A stretch of 64,000 bases of DNA from Paenibacillus dendritiformis (GTDB taxonomy: Bacteria > Bacillota > Bacilli > Paenibacillales > Paenibacillaceae). Positions within the stretch are counted from its first letter, which is position 1. Every line of letters begins with the position of its first letter. This document shows, in pieces, positions 37,327 to 45,471 of the stretch. Below the pieces are notes generated by a model. The model worked only from the letters and a program-made list of their open reading frames with translations. It searched no databases and was not told where the DNA came from. The translations under genes were made by a program, and so were the position numbers. The stretch is taken from positions 6,322,501-6,386,500 of the forward strand of contig NZ_AP025344.1 in the NCBI RefSeq assembly GCF_021654795.1. The letters run 5' to 3'.

Positions 37327-37818
37327 ATGGCAGGGAGGAACGAAGCCGAATTGCAGCTGAAGCATCTCGGAGGGAAGACGGAATACGCGACCGACTACGC
37401 GCCGCATGTGCTGGAGGCGTTCGACAATAAGCATCCGAATCGCGATTATTTCGTCAAATTCAACTGTCCCGAGTTCACCAGTCTTTGTCCGATGACGGGG
37501 CAGCCGGACTTCGCGACGATGTACATCAGTTACATTCCGGACCGGAAGTGCGTCGAGAGCAAATCGCTGAAGCTGTATATGTTCAGCTTCCGCAATCATG
37601 GCGACTTCCACGAGGATTGCGTCAATATCATTATGAACGATCTGATCGAGCTGCTCGATCCGAAATATATCGAGGTATGGGGCAAGTTCACGCCGCGCGG
37701 CGGCATTTCTATCGATCCGTACTGCAATTACGGCCGTCCCGGCACGAAATACGAAGAGATGGCGGCTTATCGCCTGACGAATCATGATCTGTACCCGGAA
37801 ACGGTCGACAACCGGTAA
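37327..37818 (+). CDS. queF: NADPH-dependent preQ0 reductase
   Basis: Reduces preQ0 to preQ1, the ligand of the riboswitch upstream. 163 aa, unimodular QueF type. Cys nucleophile in KFNCPEFTSLCPMTGQPDF and the QueF signature ESKSLKLYMFSFRNHGDFHE that binds NADPH. ATG 37327 has 'ggggagg' 8 nt upstream. A 112-bp gap to queE without terminator suggests one operon. The group ends here; no clear terminator follows before yabP. Confidence 0.95.
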   Translation: MAGRNEAELQLKHLGGKTEYATDYAPHVLEAFDNKHPNRDYFVKFNCPEFTSLCPMTGQPDFATMYISYIPDRKCVESKSLKLYMFSFRNHGDFHEDCVNIIMNDLIELLDPKYIEVWGKFTPRGGISIDPYCNYGRPGTKYEEMAAYRLTNHDLYPETVDNR

Positions 37819-37942
37819 TAGAGGCGGAACAATAAATCTGGTTAGATCCCCCGCTGCTATAGAATTATTGGAAGAGTGGCCGCGTTGAAGTTCTATTCCG
37901 GCATTCCCTTCATAAGCTAGTGTTGAGAAGGAGGTACATGCC

Positions 37943-38230
37943 ATGATGGAACTGAACAAGCCAACGGCCAAGCGCCAGGAGATTAAAATGGTCAACCGCA
38001 AGCTGCTGGAGATTAGCGGGGTCAGCAAAGTGGAAAGCTTCGACAGCGAGGAGTTCCTGCTTGATACCGAGTGCGGGTTCCTGACGATACGCGGCCACAA
38101 TCTTCATATCAAAAACTTGAGCCTTGAACAAGGACAAGTCGCCATTGAAGGCACGGTCAACTCCCTGACCTACCTGGATGCGAGCTCACACGATAAATCC
38201 AAAGGCTTCTTCGGGAAGTTATTCAAGTGA
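37943..38230 (+). CDS. yabP: sporulation protein YabP
   Basis: Mother-cell sporulation protein of the YabP/YqfC family; needed for normal sporulation in B. subtilis, mechanism unclear. 95 aa. Typical core QEIKMVNRKLLEISGVSKVE and FLTIRGHNLHIKNLSLEQGQ. ATG 37943 has 'aaggaggt' 7 nt upstream. A SigE-like element ('cataagct' near 37911 with 'ttctatt' 13 bp before it) is possible but weak. The stop overlaps the yabQ start (GTGA). Confidence 0.94.
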   Translation: MMELNKPTAKRQEIKMVNRKLLEISGVSKVESFDSEEFLLDTECGFLTIRGHNLHIKNLSLEQGQVAIEGTVNSLTYLDASSHDKSKGFFGKLFK

Positions 38231-38871
38231 GTCTATACGTACAATGGACGACCATGCTGCTCATGATGCTGAGCGGCTTGGCGCTGGGCATCGTATTTGA
38301 CGGCTACCGCGTCGTAGCGGGACAATTCCGTTTCCCTCGGTGGACGGTTCCGCTGCTGGATTTGATGTATTGGCTGGCTGCGACGCTGTTCGTGTTTCAG
38401 ATGCTCGTGAAGGGCAATCAGGGAGAGCTTCGATTTTACGTCTTTCTTGGCCTGGCCGCCGGGGCGTGGTTGTATGTCATCCTTCTCAGCAAGGTCACGG
38501 TCGCCATCGTGACGTGGCTCGTACGGGCCATATTGGCCATCTCCCGGTTCATCCGCCGGTGTCTCTATGTTGTGCTCGTGCTGCCGGTCAAGGGCTTATG
38601 GATCTTTACAAAAGGTCTAGGCGCGTTTTTGCTGTCGGCCGCTATGTTCATCGGAAAAATTGTGCTACAATGTGTTAAGCCGCTATGGTTGCTGGTCCGA
38701 TGGATTTTCCGGCCGCTCATCCTCCCGATCTGGGAACGGTTGGGGATGACGGAACGGCTTTGCCGGATCAAGGAGAAGGTATTTTCTGGTATGCGTCGAA
38801 TGAATCAATGGGTGGCATCGGGAAGAGCGAAGGCGGCTCGTCTGCTGCGCCTGTTTCATCATAAGAAGTAA
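38227..38871 (+). CDS. yabQ: spore cortex biosynthesis protein YabQ
   Basis: Membrane protein required for spore cortex formation in B. subtilis. 214 aa with about five spans: an N-terminal pair (TTMLLMMLSGLALGIVFDGY, LLDLMYWLAATLFVFQML), FYVFLGLAAGAWLYVILLS and two more central ones. The C-terminal part is basic and amphipathic. It starts at GTG 38227 in the yabP stop codon, so it is coupled to yabP. Residue order fits the YabQ family; sequence conservation in this family is limited. Confidence 0.92.
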   Translation: MSLYVQWTTMLLMMLSGLALGIVFDGYRVVAGQFRFPRWTVPLLDLMYWLAATLFVFQMLVKGNQGELRFYVFLGLAAGAWLYVILLSKVTVAIVTWLVRAILAISRFIRRCLYVVLVLPVKGLWIFTKGLGAFLLSAAMFIGKIVLQCVKPLWLLVRWIFRPLILPIWERLGMTERLCRIKEKVFSGMRRMNQWVASGRAKAARLLRLFHHKK

Positions 38872-38916
38872 CGGGTAATTCGTTTATCCGACTCTATCGA
38901 AAATGGGGGTGTGCGT

Positions 38917-39237
38917 ATGTCTGCGTCCCGGACACCGGACCGTACTCGTGAGAACAAAATGGCGGGAGCCAAGCGAAGATTGCGATTGTGGATGGGGTTT
39001 ATGGTGGTGTTTGCGGGGTGGGGACTGTATACGTACATCGACCAGGCTGCTGCCATTGAGGGGCTCAAAGCCGATTATCAGGTTCAGGAGAAGAAGAAGC
39101 AGGATGCCGAGCTGACGCGGAACGAGGTTCAGCAGGAAGTCGATCGCCTGAATACGACGGAATATATTCTTCAGATTGCGAGAAGTCAAGGGATGCTGCT
39201 TCCGGACGAAGTCCTTATCCGCAAGCACGAGGAATAG
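38917..39237 (+). CDS. divIC: cell division protein DivIC (FtsB-like)
   Basis: Bitopic divisome protein that forms a complex with FtsL and DivIB at the septum. 106 aa. Basic N-terminal cytoplasmic part, one membrane span (LWMGFMVVFAGWGLYTYI), then an extracellular coiled coil (IEGLKADYQVQEKKKQDAEL) and the FtsB-like TTEYILQIARSQGMLLPDE end. ATG 38917 is chosen because 'gggggtg' lies about 5-6 nt upstream; GTG 38911 is the in-frame alternative. Confidence 0.93.
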   Translation: MSASRTPDRTRENKMAGAKRRLRLWMGFMVVFAGWGLYTYIDQAAAIEGLKADYQVQEKKKQDAELTRNEVQQEVDRLNTTEYILQIARSQGMLLPDEVLIRKHEE

Positions 39238-39363
39238 GCGCCATATCGGGACAACCGTCGGTTGACCACTTGGTGCGGTTACAGTATAATCACGACATAA
39301 GCATTGCTTTCGGTAACGAAGCGGTGTGCCGTTTAACATTTTAAGGGAGGAACATTTTATTCT

Positions 39364-39825
39364 ATGACAATCGAAGTGGGCACCAAGTTACAAGGCAAGG
39401 TGACAGGCATTACGCATTTTGGGGCGTTCGTTGATCTGTCGGGAGGTGTCACGGGACTGGTTCACATCTCTGAAATTGCCGATAACTATGTCAAGGACGT
39501 GAATGACCATTTGAAGATTGACGATATCGTCACGGTCAAAGTAATTAACGTCGACAAGGACGGCAAGATTGGCTTGTCTATCAAGCAGACAGTGGATAAG
39601 CCAGCATCGGAGCAGAGACCGCCAAGAGGACCTCGTCAAGACCGTCCGAGAGACGGGGGAGGAAGAGGCGGCTTTGGTAACCGCGACCGGGGTGGCCGCA
39701 AGCCTAATTTCGCTTCTTTTGAGGATAAAATGTCGCGCTTCCTTAAAGACAGTGAAGAGCGCATCTCGTCTTTGAAAAAGAACACGGAATCCAAGCGCGG
39801 AGGCCGTGGCGCACGCCGCATGTAA
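39364..39825 (+). CDS. yabR: S1 domain RNA-binding protein (YabR / GSP13-like)
   Basis: Single S1 RNA-binding domain protein; general stress protein 13-like, linked to ribosome association. 153 aa. S1 domain in residues 1-80 (EVGTKLQGKVTGITHFGAFV, GLVHISEIADNYVKD, KDGKIGLSIKQ). The C-terminal half is an Arg/Gly-rich tail (RPPRGPRQDRPRDGGGRGGF) that probably binds RNA non-specifically. ATG 39364 is preceded by 'gggagg' at a rather long 13 nt. A terminator follows. Confidence 0.92.
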   Translation: MTIEVGTKLQGKVTGITHFGAFVDLSGGVTGLVHISEIADNYVKDVNDHLKIDDIVTVKVINVDKDGKIGLSIKQTVDKPASEQRPPRGPRQDRPRDGGGRGGFGNRDRGGRKPNFASFEDKMSRFLKDSEERISSLKKNTESKRGGRGARRM

Positions 39826-39843
39826 TAGATGACCAAGTTAACG

Positions 39844-39881
39844 AAGCCGCAGACCGGGAACCCGGTGGTGCGGCTTTTTTG
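39844..39881 (+). terminator. terminator after yabR
   Basis: 'aagccgca' pairs with 'tgcggctt' around an inner 'accggg/cccggt' stem, followed by six T residues, 18 nt past the yabR stop. Confidence 0.9.
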
Positions 39882-39940
39882 CTTGTCGGGCTGCGGTTCT
39901 TCCGGTCTGGTTCAGGGCGGAATGCCGGGCGGGCGAATGC

Positions 39941-40122
39941 AATCCTGCAAATCTGCAGCATTTTCCTTCATTTCATAGCCTGTGGGCTAGCATTGATGCA
40001 AAAATACATCATTTTGCTCCTAATTTCCGGGATTTGGGCTGAAATGGAACAAATTGATGCACTATTGCAGGATTCGATTTTTGCACAACGGCCTTCAACC
40101 GAAATCCTGCAAATCTGCAGCA
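39941..40122. repeat. dispersed intergenic repeat family, locus 2
   Basis: Two identical 20-bp blocks 'aatcctgcaaatctgcagca' at 39941-39960 and 40103-40122 flank about 142 bp. Inside is 'aaatacatcattttgctcct' (40012-40031) and 'gcaggattcgatttttgc' (40067-40084). The blocks 'atcctgcaaatct', 'acatcattttgctc' and 'gcaggatt' also occur at locus 1 (1723-1965). No gene is supported in 39882-40843. Confidence 0.65.
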
Positions 40123-40278
40123 ATCAGGATAGGATGAACCGGACTCGCCCTCTTCCCCGGCCGGGTCGGCCCCTACGGAACGCCGTCTCGGGCTGACTTC
40201 GGCACTTCGGCAGGCTCTGCCACCGGTTCCTGCGATTCCCGGGACTTGCCCCTGGGGCCTGCACCGGTACCGCGCGGC

Positions 40279-40402
40279 TCCCACACTGGGGTCTGGCGAC
40301 CCGCCTGAGGAGTGTGCACTCCCACAGCGGGATCCGGCGACCCGCCTGAGCCCCGCGCAGATCCCACACTGGGATCCGGCGACCCGCCTGAGTTCTGAGC
40401 CA
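40279..40402. repeat. three ~42-bp GC-rich tandem repeats upstream of spoIIE
   Basis: Copies start at 40279, 40320 and 40362. Each begins 'tcccacactgggatccggcg' and continues 'acccgcctgag' (small variations), followed by about 10 variable bases. The surrounding 40140-40450 is also GC-rich and inverted-repeat rich, unlike the AT-rich sequence on both sides. No gene is supported here. From 40403 to 40770 I see no further feature. Confidence 0.75.
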
Positions 40403-40773
40403 GCGTCCGCAATGGTTTTTGGCCTCCCGGCCTCCCGATCGTGCTCCCCCGCTTTCACGACAGCTTCCGCCGCGCGCCATTCGCGCCCGCAGTCTCCACA
40501 TTGTGACGGAATGGCAGATTCATCGCATTCATTTTTCCATCGCCACTATTTTTGTCAACCGTCGGGATGGTTACGACATGTTCTTACGCTATTCCGTATC
40601 CTTTCCCCTTATTTCCGAACGGCGGGCAACTCCAGCACTGCAAAAAAATGACAACCGTTCAGTCGTCCCCATGCCGGCTTACACCGGGCGAGCCCTTGCG
40701 CGCACAGGCTTGTCCGTTTTCTCGCGCCCGGCTCAACTGATGTCGGAAATTTTTTTGGACGGGACTCCTTTTT

Positions 40774-40806
40774 CTGACAAACTATTTCCAGTTCCTTCTC
40801 TATAAT
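40774..40806 (+). promoter_or_regulatory. Spo0A-type SigA promoter of spoIIE (21-bp spacing)
   Basis: -35 'ctgaca' at 40774-40779 and perfect -10 'tataat' at 40801-40806, spaced 21 bp. B. subtilis spoIIE and spoIIG have the same abnormal 21-22-bp spacing and need Spo0A~P. Upstream 'tgtcggaa' at 40741-40748 and the -35 region resemble imperfect 0A boxes. Confidence 0.75.
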
Positions 40807-40843
40807 GAGAGGCACACATTTCAGAGAATAGGTGGTGCTTGGC

Positions 40844-43348
40844 ATGAGTAAGACAAAGGTGATTCCATTTCCGAAGAAAGGCTGGCAGAGCGGGGGGCAA
40901 GGTGAGGGCGAATGGGGCCTCCCACATAACAAATGGCGGCTGGAACGATTCAAGCGGGTGCTTGGCACGCGGAAATGGACCTTCATGTTTGTACTTATCG
41001 GGTTTCTGCTGGGACGGGCCATGATCTTAAATGAGCTGTTTCCGTTCGCCGCTGCGTTTTTCGCGGTTGTCTATTTTACGCGGCGCGAGCTGGCAACCTG
41101 GGTAGGGACGGCGCTGCTGGCCGGAAGCTTGTTCGCGCCGGAGCAGATCTCGCTCATGATGGGCATGCAGCTGCTGCTGATCGTACTGATGTACCGCGGC
41201 TTGAAAGCGTATGAACGGACCGATATGAACATGGCGCCGATCATCGTATTCGCCGCCACGCTGCTCGTCAAGCTGTTCGTGACCTTTATGTCGACATCAC
41301 TGACCTGGTACGCCCTCGTGATGGATATGACGGATGCCGTGCTCGGACTCGTCCTGACCCTCGTGTTTATACAAGCATTGCCCGTTCTGACGATGAGTAA
41401 ACGCAATTATACGCTGCGGGTGGAGGAAATGATCTGCCTGATGATTCTTCTCGCCTCCATTATGACCGGCGCCGTAGGGTGGACCGTCCAGTCGCTGCAG
41501 ATCGATCACATCATCTCCCGCTATTTCGTGCTGCTGTTCGCCCTGGTCGGCGGAGCCCCGCTTGGCGCTTCGGTCGGCGTCGTGCTTGGCTTGATTCTCG
41601 GCTTGGCCGAGCCGAACTCGCTGACGCAGATGAGCGTGCTGGCCTTTGCCGGGTTGCTCGCCGGACTGCTGAAGGACGGCAAGCGCTGGGCCGTGGCCTT
41701 CGGCATGCTGCTCGGGACGGCGATTCTGTCCGTCTACCTCGGGCCTCCTATGGAGGTGATGGCATCGACCTGGGAGACGATCGCCGCGGCGGCGCTGTTT
41801 TTGCTTACTCCTAAATCGATATGCGCGACCCTGGCCAAATATGTGCCGGGAACGAACGAGCATACGAAATCGCAGCATGAATATGCGAAGCGGATGCGCG
41901 ATTTGACGGCGGAACGGGTGACCCAGTTCTCGGAGGTGTTCCGGCAGCTGTCCAGCAGCTTCAAGCAGACCGCCCATACCGGCGAACCTCCGACAGCGGA
42001 AGAGGAGCGCAGCCGGATGATCGAGACGGTGACGGCGTCCACCTGTCTCGGCTGCCCGCGGCAGCAGGCCTGCTGGAACCATAAGCCGCTCCAGACGATG
42101 ACGATGATGAACCAGATGATGAGCAAGATTGAGCAGGATACCGAGATGGTCTCCTACAAGGAGAAGCAGCTGCCCCAGACGTGGAGGAGCCACTGCATGA
42201 AGGCGCCGAAAGTGCTTGCCCTGATGAGGGAGCATCTGATCAGGCGGGCGCTGGACGAGCATTGGCAGAAGCAGATTTTGGACAGCCGCCATTTCGTGGC
42301 CGATCAATTGGCTGGCGTCTCTCAGGTAATGGATGATCTAGCCCGCGAAATCCGGCGCGAAGGACGCGAGCTGTTCATGCAGGAGGAGCAGATTCGGCAG
42401 GCGATGGAGGAGCTCGGACTGTCCGTGCACCGCGTCGATATTTTATCGCTGGATCCCGGACGGATCGAGATTGAGATGGTTCATTCCTTCACCGACGGCT
42501 ATGATGAGTGCCGGAAGCTCATTGCGCCGCTACTGTCGGATATATTGGGCGAGCATATCGCAGTCAGAAAGGAGAGGTTAACCGGAACCGACGGGCATGG
42601 CATGGTCACCTTCGTCTCGGCGAAGGCATTCGAGGTGGAGACCGGCATGGCCGGGGCCGCCAAAGGAGGGGATATGCTGTCAGGAGACAGCTTCAGCGCG
42701 CTGGAGCTCGGCAGCGGGAAGTATGCGGTTGCGCTGAGCGACGGGATGGGCAACGGCGAGCGGGCCCGCATGGAGAGCAGCACAGCCTTGAATCTTTTGT
42801 CCCAATTCCTGCAATCGGGAATTGATGAGAAGCTGGCGATTCAGTCCGTCAATTCCGTGCTGGCGCTGCGATCGCCAGACGAGATCTACGCGACAGTCGA
42901 TATGGCGATCATCGATCTGTATTCCGCCAAGACAACGTTCATGAAGAGCGGGTCCACGCCCAGCTTCATCAAGAGCGGCAAAGACGTCCGCTTAGTATCC
43001 GGCAGTAACTTGCCGATAGGTATTATACAGGATATCGACTTCGAGCTGATTGATTCCGCCTTGCAGCCGGGAGATATCTTGATCATGATGACGGATGGTA
43101 TTTTCGATGCTCCCGGGCCGGCCGTTAATAAGGAGATGTGGATGAAGCGGCTGATCAGCGAGATGGAGACGGACGACCCGCAGGAGATTGCCGATCTTCT
43201 CCTGGAGACCGTCATCCGTCATGCCAGCGGCCATATCGATGACGACATGACCGTCGTCGTGACGCGAGTTGCCCGCCATCAGCCGCAATGGGCGACGCTG
43301 CACTGGAATGGGCATGACCGTGTCGAGCGGCCGCTGACAGTCAGCTAA
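40844..43348 (+). CDS. spoIIE: stage II sporulation protein E (PP2C phosphatase)
   Basis: Dephosphorylates SpoIIAA~P to free SigF in the forespore and takes part in polar septation with FtsZ. 834 aa. About ten membrane spans in the N-terminal 330 residues, a central regulatory/FtsZ-binding region, and a C-terminal PP2C phosphatase domain (about 600-815: GDSFSALELGSGKYAVALSD, GMGNGERARMES, MTDGIFDAPGP, DDDMTVVVTRV with the metal-binding Asp residues). ATG 40844 has 'aggtgg' 8 nt upstream. Its promoter is of the Spo0A-activated type. Confidence 0.97.
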   Translation: MSKTKVIPFPKKGWQSGGQGEGEWGLPHNKWRLERFKRVLGTRKWTFMFVLIGFLLGRAMILNELFPFAAAFFAVVYFTRRELATWVGTALLAGSLFAPEQISLMMGMQLLLIVLMYRGLKAYERTDMNMAPIIVFAATLLVKLFVTFMSTSLTWYALVMDMTDAVLGLVLTLVFIQALPVLTMSKRNYTLRVEEMICLMILLASIMTGAVGWTVQSLQIDHIISRYFVLLFALVGGAPLGASVGVVLGLILGLAEPNSLTQMSVLAFAGLLAGLLKDGKRWAVAFGMLLGTAILSVYLGPPMEVMASTWETIAAAALFLLTPKSICATLAKYVPGTNEHTKSQHEYAKRMRDLTAERVTQFSEVFRQLSSSFKQTAHTGEPPTAEEERSRMIETVTASTCLGCPRQQACWNHKPLQTMTMMNQMMSKIEQDTEMVSYKEKQLPQTWRSHCMKAPKVLALMREHLIRRALDEHWQKQILDSRHFVADQLAGVSQVMDDLAREIRREGRELFMQEEQIRQAMEELGLSVHRVDILSLDPGRIEIEMVHSFTDGYDECRKLIAPLLSDILGEHIAVRKERLTGTDGHGMVTFVSAKAFEVETGMAGAAKGGDMLSGDSFSALELGSGKYAVALSDGMGNGERARMESSTALNLLSQFLQSGIDEKLAIQSVNSVLALRSPDEIYATVDMAIIDLYSAKTTFMKSGSTPSFIKSGKDVRLVSGSNLPIGIIQDIDFELIDSALQPGDILIMMTDGIFDAPGPAVNKEMWMKRLISEMETDDPQEIADLLLETVIRHASGHIDDDMTVVVTRVARHQPQWATLHWNGHDRVERPLTVS

Positions 43349-43435
43349 TCTCTCGGCCGCGGCTTCTGACTTTCCGCCTCCCGTATGGCCAGCGGGGGTG
43401 TAAACTCTCTTTTCCTTGGAAATACTAGAAGAGGT

Positions 43436-43505
43436 AGTTCAAAAGGTCCGTGCCGCTTCGGGCTCCGGCGACCTTCTTGGCGCTGAAAACCGGCCTTTTT
43501 GAACT
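43436..43505. repeat. inverted repeat between spoIIE and yabS
   Basis: 'agttcaaaagg' (43436-43446) and 'cctttttgaact' (43494-43505) are near-perfect inverted arms around 47 bp of GC-rich sequence. It could form a long hairpin and act as terminator or be a small mobile repeat. No T run follows. Confidence 0.5.
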
Positions 43506-43550
43506 CGTACTCGTGCTAGATTCGGTGAAGAGAGGATGTGCGGAATCGAA

Positions 43551-44315
43551 ATGAAGCAAATTCTACTGATAACCGATGGCTGCTCCAATGTGGGCATTCA
43601 GCCTGCCGTTGCCGCCGCGGAAGCGCGGGAGCGGGGGATCTCGGTTAACGTCGTCGGCATTGTGGATTACGGAACGATAGGCGAGCTTGGAGCGCGGGAG
43701 ATCGACGAGATTGCCCGTGCCGGAGGAGGGATAAGCCGTATTGTCCAGTCGCACCAGCTGTCGCAGACGGTCCAGATGATGACGCGCAAGACGGTGGTGC
43801 AGACGATTCATCAGGCCGTGAACAAGGAACTGCGTCAAATATTCGGAGCCGAGCAGAACGTCGAATTCGAGGCCCTTCCGCCGGAGCAGCGATCGGAAGT
43901 GGTGCGCGTCATGGACGAACTGAGCGAGAATTCGCCGCTGCGCGTCGCTCTGCTCATCGATGCGAGCGCAAGCATGAAGCGGAAGCTCCCGGCAGTAGAG
44001 GAGGCGATACGGGATCTGATGCTGAGCCTTCAGGCTAGAGCGGGCAAAAGCGAGTTGAGCGTGTTCCATTTCCCCGGACCTTACGGCGGAGAAGAGGCCG
44101 TGCTGGATATGGAATGGACCGACGATCTCAGCCGCGCGAAGCGGTTGTTCCAGCGGTTGAATATGCGGGGAACGACCCCGACGGGACCTGCCCTCTTGAA
44201 AGTGATCGACTATTATCAATATGATGGAGGCAAGGCGAATCAGGATCGCGACCTGGCGTCGCACGCCTCAGACGGAACAGGAACGGATGGGATGTGGAGT
44301 GACTACATCGTATAA
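43551..44315 (+). CDS. yabS: VWA-domain protein YabS
   Basis: 254-aa protein matching B. subtilis YabS in place; function unknown. The two halves of a von Willebrand A domain appear in reversed order: the N-terminal KQILLITDGCSNVGIQPAVA segment is like the late VWA strand with the TDG motif, while the metal-binding DASAS (LRVALLIDASASMKRKL) and the RGTTPTGPAL Thr come after residue 140. The start is uncertain: ATG 43551 is set by similarity, 'agagagga' is 14 nt away; ATG 43536 is the other choice. It overlaps the kinase gene, a pair typical of phospho-regulated VWA proteins. Confidence 0.82.
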   Translation: MKQILLITDGCSNVGIQPAVAAAEARERGISVNVVGIVDYGTIGELGAREIDEIARAGGGISRIVQSHQLSQTVQMMTRKTVVQTIHQAVNKELRQIFGAEQNVEFEALPPEQRSEVVRVMDELSENSPLRVALLIDASASMKRKLPAVEEAIRDLMLSLQARAGKSELSVFHFPGPYGGEEAVLDMEWTDDLSRAKRLFQRLNMRGTTPTGPALLKVIDYYQYDGGKANQDRDLASHASDGTGTDGMWSDYIV

Positions 44316-45318
44316 CATAGAGACCGAACAGCATCATGCGCAGGCAGCGGCGCTTCGCGTTGAAGCGGGAACCGTGCTGCAGGGAGTGTGGAACGGGCGC
44401 GTCTACCGAATTGAGCGACGGCTTGGCCGCGGGGCCAACGGAGTCGTGTATTTGGTGACTTATCTTCCGCCTGCGGCGCAGGCGCGCGGAGGGCGGACCG
44501 CTGCCTATGCGCTGAAGATGGGAATGAACTCGGTCGATCTTCAGTCCGAGATTAATGCGCTGCGGACATGGGAGAAGGGACGGCAAGCGGAGTGGGGGCG
44601 CACGGGCCGCCATCATGCCCGGCCCTTTCTCGTCGATAACGATGATTGCGATCTGCACGGCAGACGCATCCCGTTCTATGTGATGCGGTATGTACCCGGG
44701 GTGAGTCTGCGCAAGTTCATTTATAAGCATGGGCCGGAATGGTATGGCGTGGTGGGAGGACGCTTGCTGGAAAAGCTCAGGCAACTGCACCGGCAGGGGC
44801 TTGTCTTTGGCGATCTGAAGGCGGAGAACGTGCTGGTGAACGATAACGGAGAGGTTGAATTGATCGATTACGGCGGTCTGACCTCCACCGGGAAGAGCGT
44901 CAAGCAATTCACGGAATTGTATGATCGAGGGTATTGGCATGCCGGATCGCGCACCGCCGATTTCCAGTATGATCTGTTCTCGTTCGCCGTCATGACGATT
45001 CAGATGATGGCCGAGCGGGAGCTTCGGGAACGGATCAAGACAACGCTCCCGCAGACGCGCGATATCAAGGATCTGATCGAGATCGCCCGGACCCATCCCC
45101 GAGTGCAGCCGTATGAGTCATGGCTTGCGCCGGCCTTGCGCGGGGAATTCGCTTCTCCGGAGGAGGCCTGCCGTCTGTGGCATGAACGGATACGGAAGCT
45201 TCATCGCACCGGCACACCGCTGAACCGCCCCACGCCGTTGTGGCTGAAGTGGTTTTTTGCCGTGTCTGTGCTGCTTTTTGCGGCGAGCATCGCTTTTTGG
45301 GCATGGGGTTTCGATTAA
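44287..45318 (+). CDS. yabT: membrane-anchored Ser/Thr protein kinase YabT
   Basis: Hanks-type kinase that in B. subtilis phosphorylates RecA and others during sporulation and is activated by DNA. 343 aa. Gly-rich loop LGRGANGVVYLV, catalytic Lys in AYALKMG, catalytic loop LVFGDLKAENVLVND (GD instead of the usual RD), DYGG in place of DFG, and a C-terminal membrane span (WFFAVSVLLFAASIAFWAW). ATG 44287 overlaps yabS by 29 bp; GTG 44299 is an alternative. Lack of an Arg before the catalytic Asp suggests no activation-loop control, as in YabT. Confidence 0.9.
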   Translation: MGCGVTTSYNIETEQHHAQAAALRVEAGTVLQGVWNGRVYRIERRLGRGANGVVYLVTYLPPAAQARGGRTAAYALKMGMNSVDLQSEINALRTWEKGRQAEWGRTGRHHARPFLVDNDDCDLHGRRIPFYVMRYVPGVSLRKFIYKHGPEWYGVVGGRLLEKLRQLHRQGLVFGDLKAENVLVNDNGEVELIDYGGLTSTGKSVKQFTELYDRGYWHAGSRTADFQYDLFSFAVMTIQMMAERELRERIKTTLPQTRDIKDLIEIARTHPRVQPYESWLAPALRGEFASPEEACRLWHERIRKLHRTGTPLNRPTPLWLKWFFAVSVLLFAASIAFWAWGFD

Positions 45319-45471
45319 TGGGACATATTGTGTTATATTGAATTTATACATATATCTTTATGAGGTTCATTACGCAGGCTCATTCATACATAATCGAATT
45401 CTGTCCCCTCGGCACGGCATGTCGGGGGAAGAGGAGCCGGCGTCGGCACGACATAATGGAAGGAATCGGGG

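Noticed and set aside
40009..40805. Proteins of 60-149 aa in the yabR-spoIIE gap on both strands
   Set aside because: They run through repeats in several overlapping frames and show no family match or start signal.
39882..40843. tRNA genes as in the B. subtilis yabR-spoIIE gap
   Set aside because: No cloverleaf or T-loop 'ggttcgaatc'-type motif with matching acceptor stem was seen.
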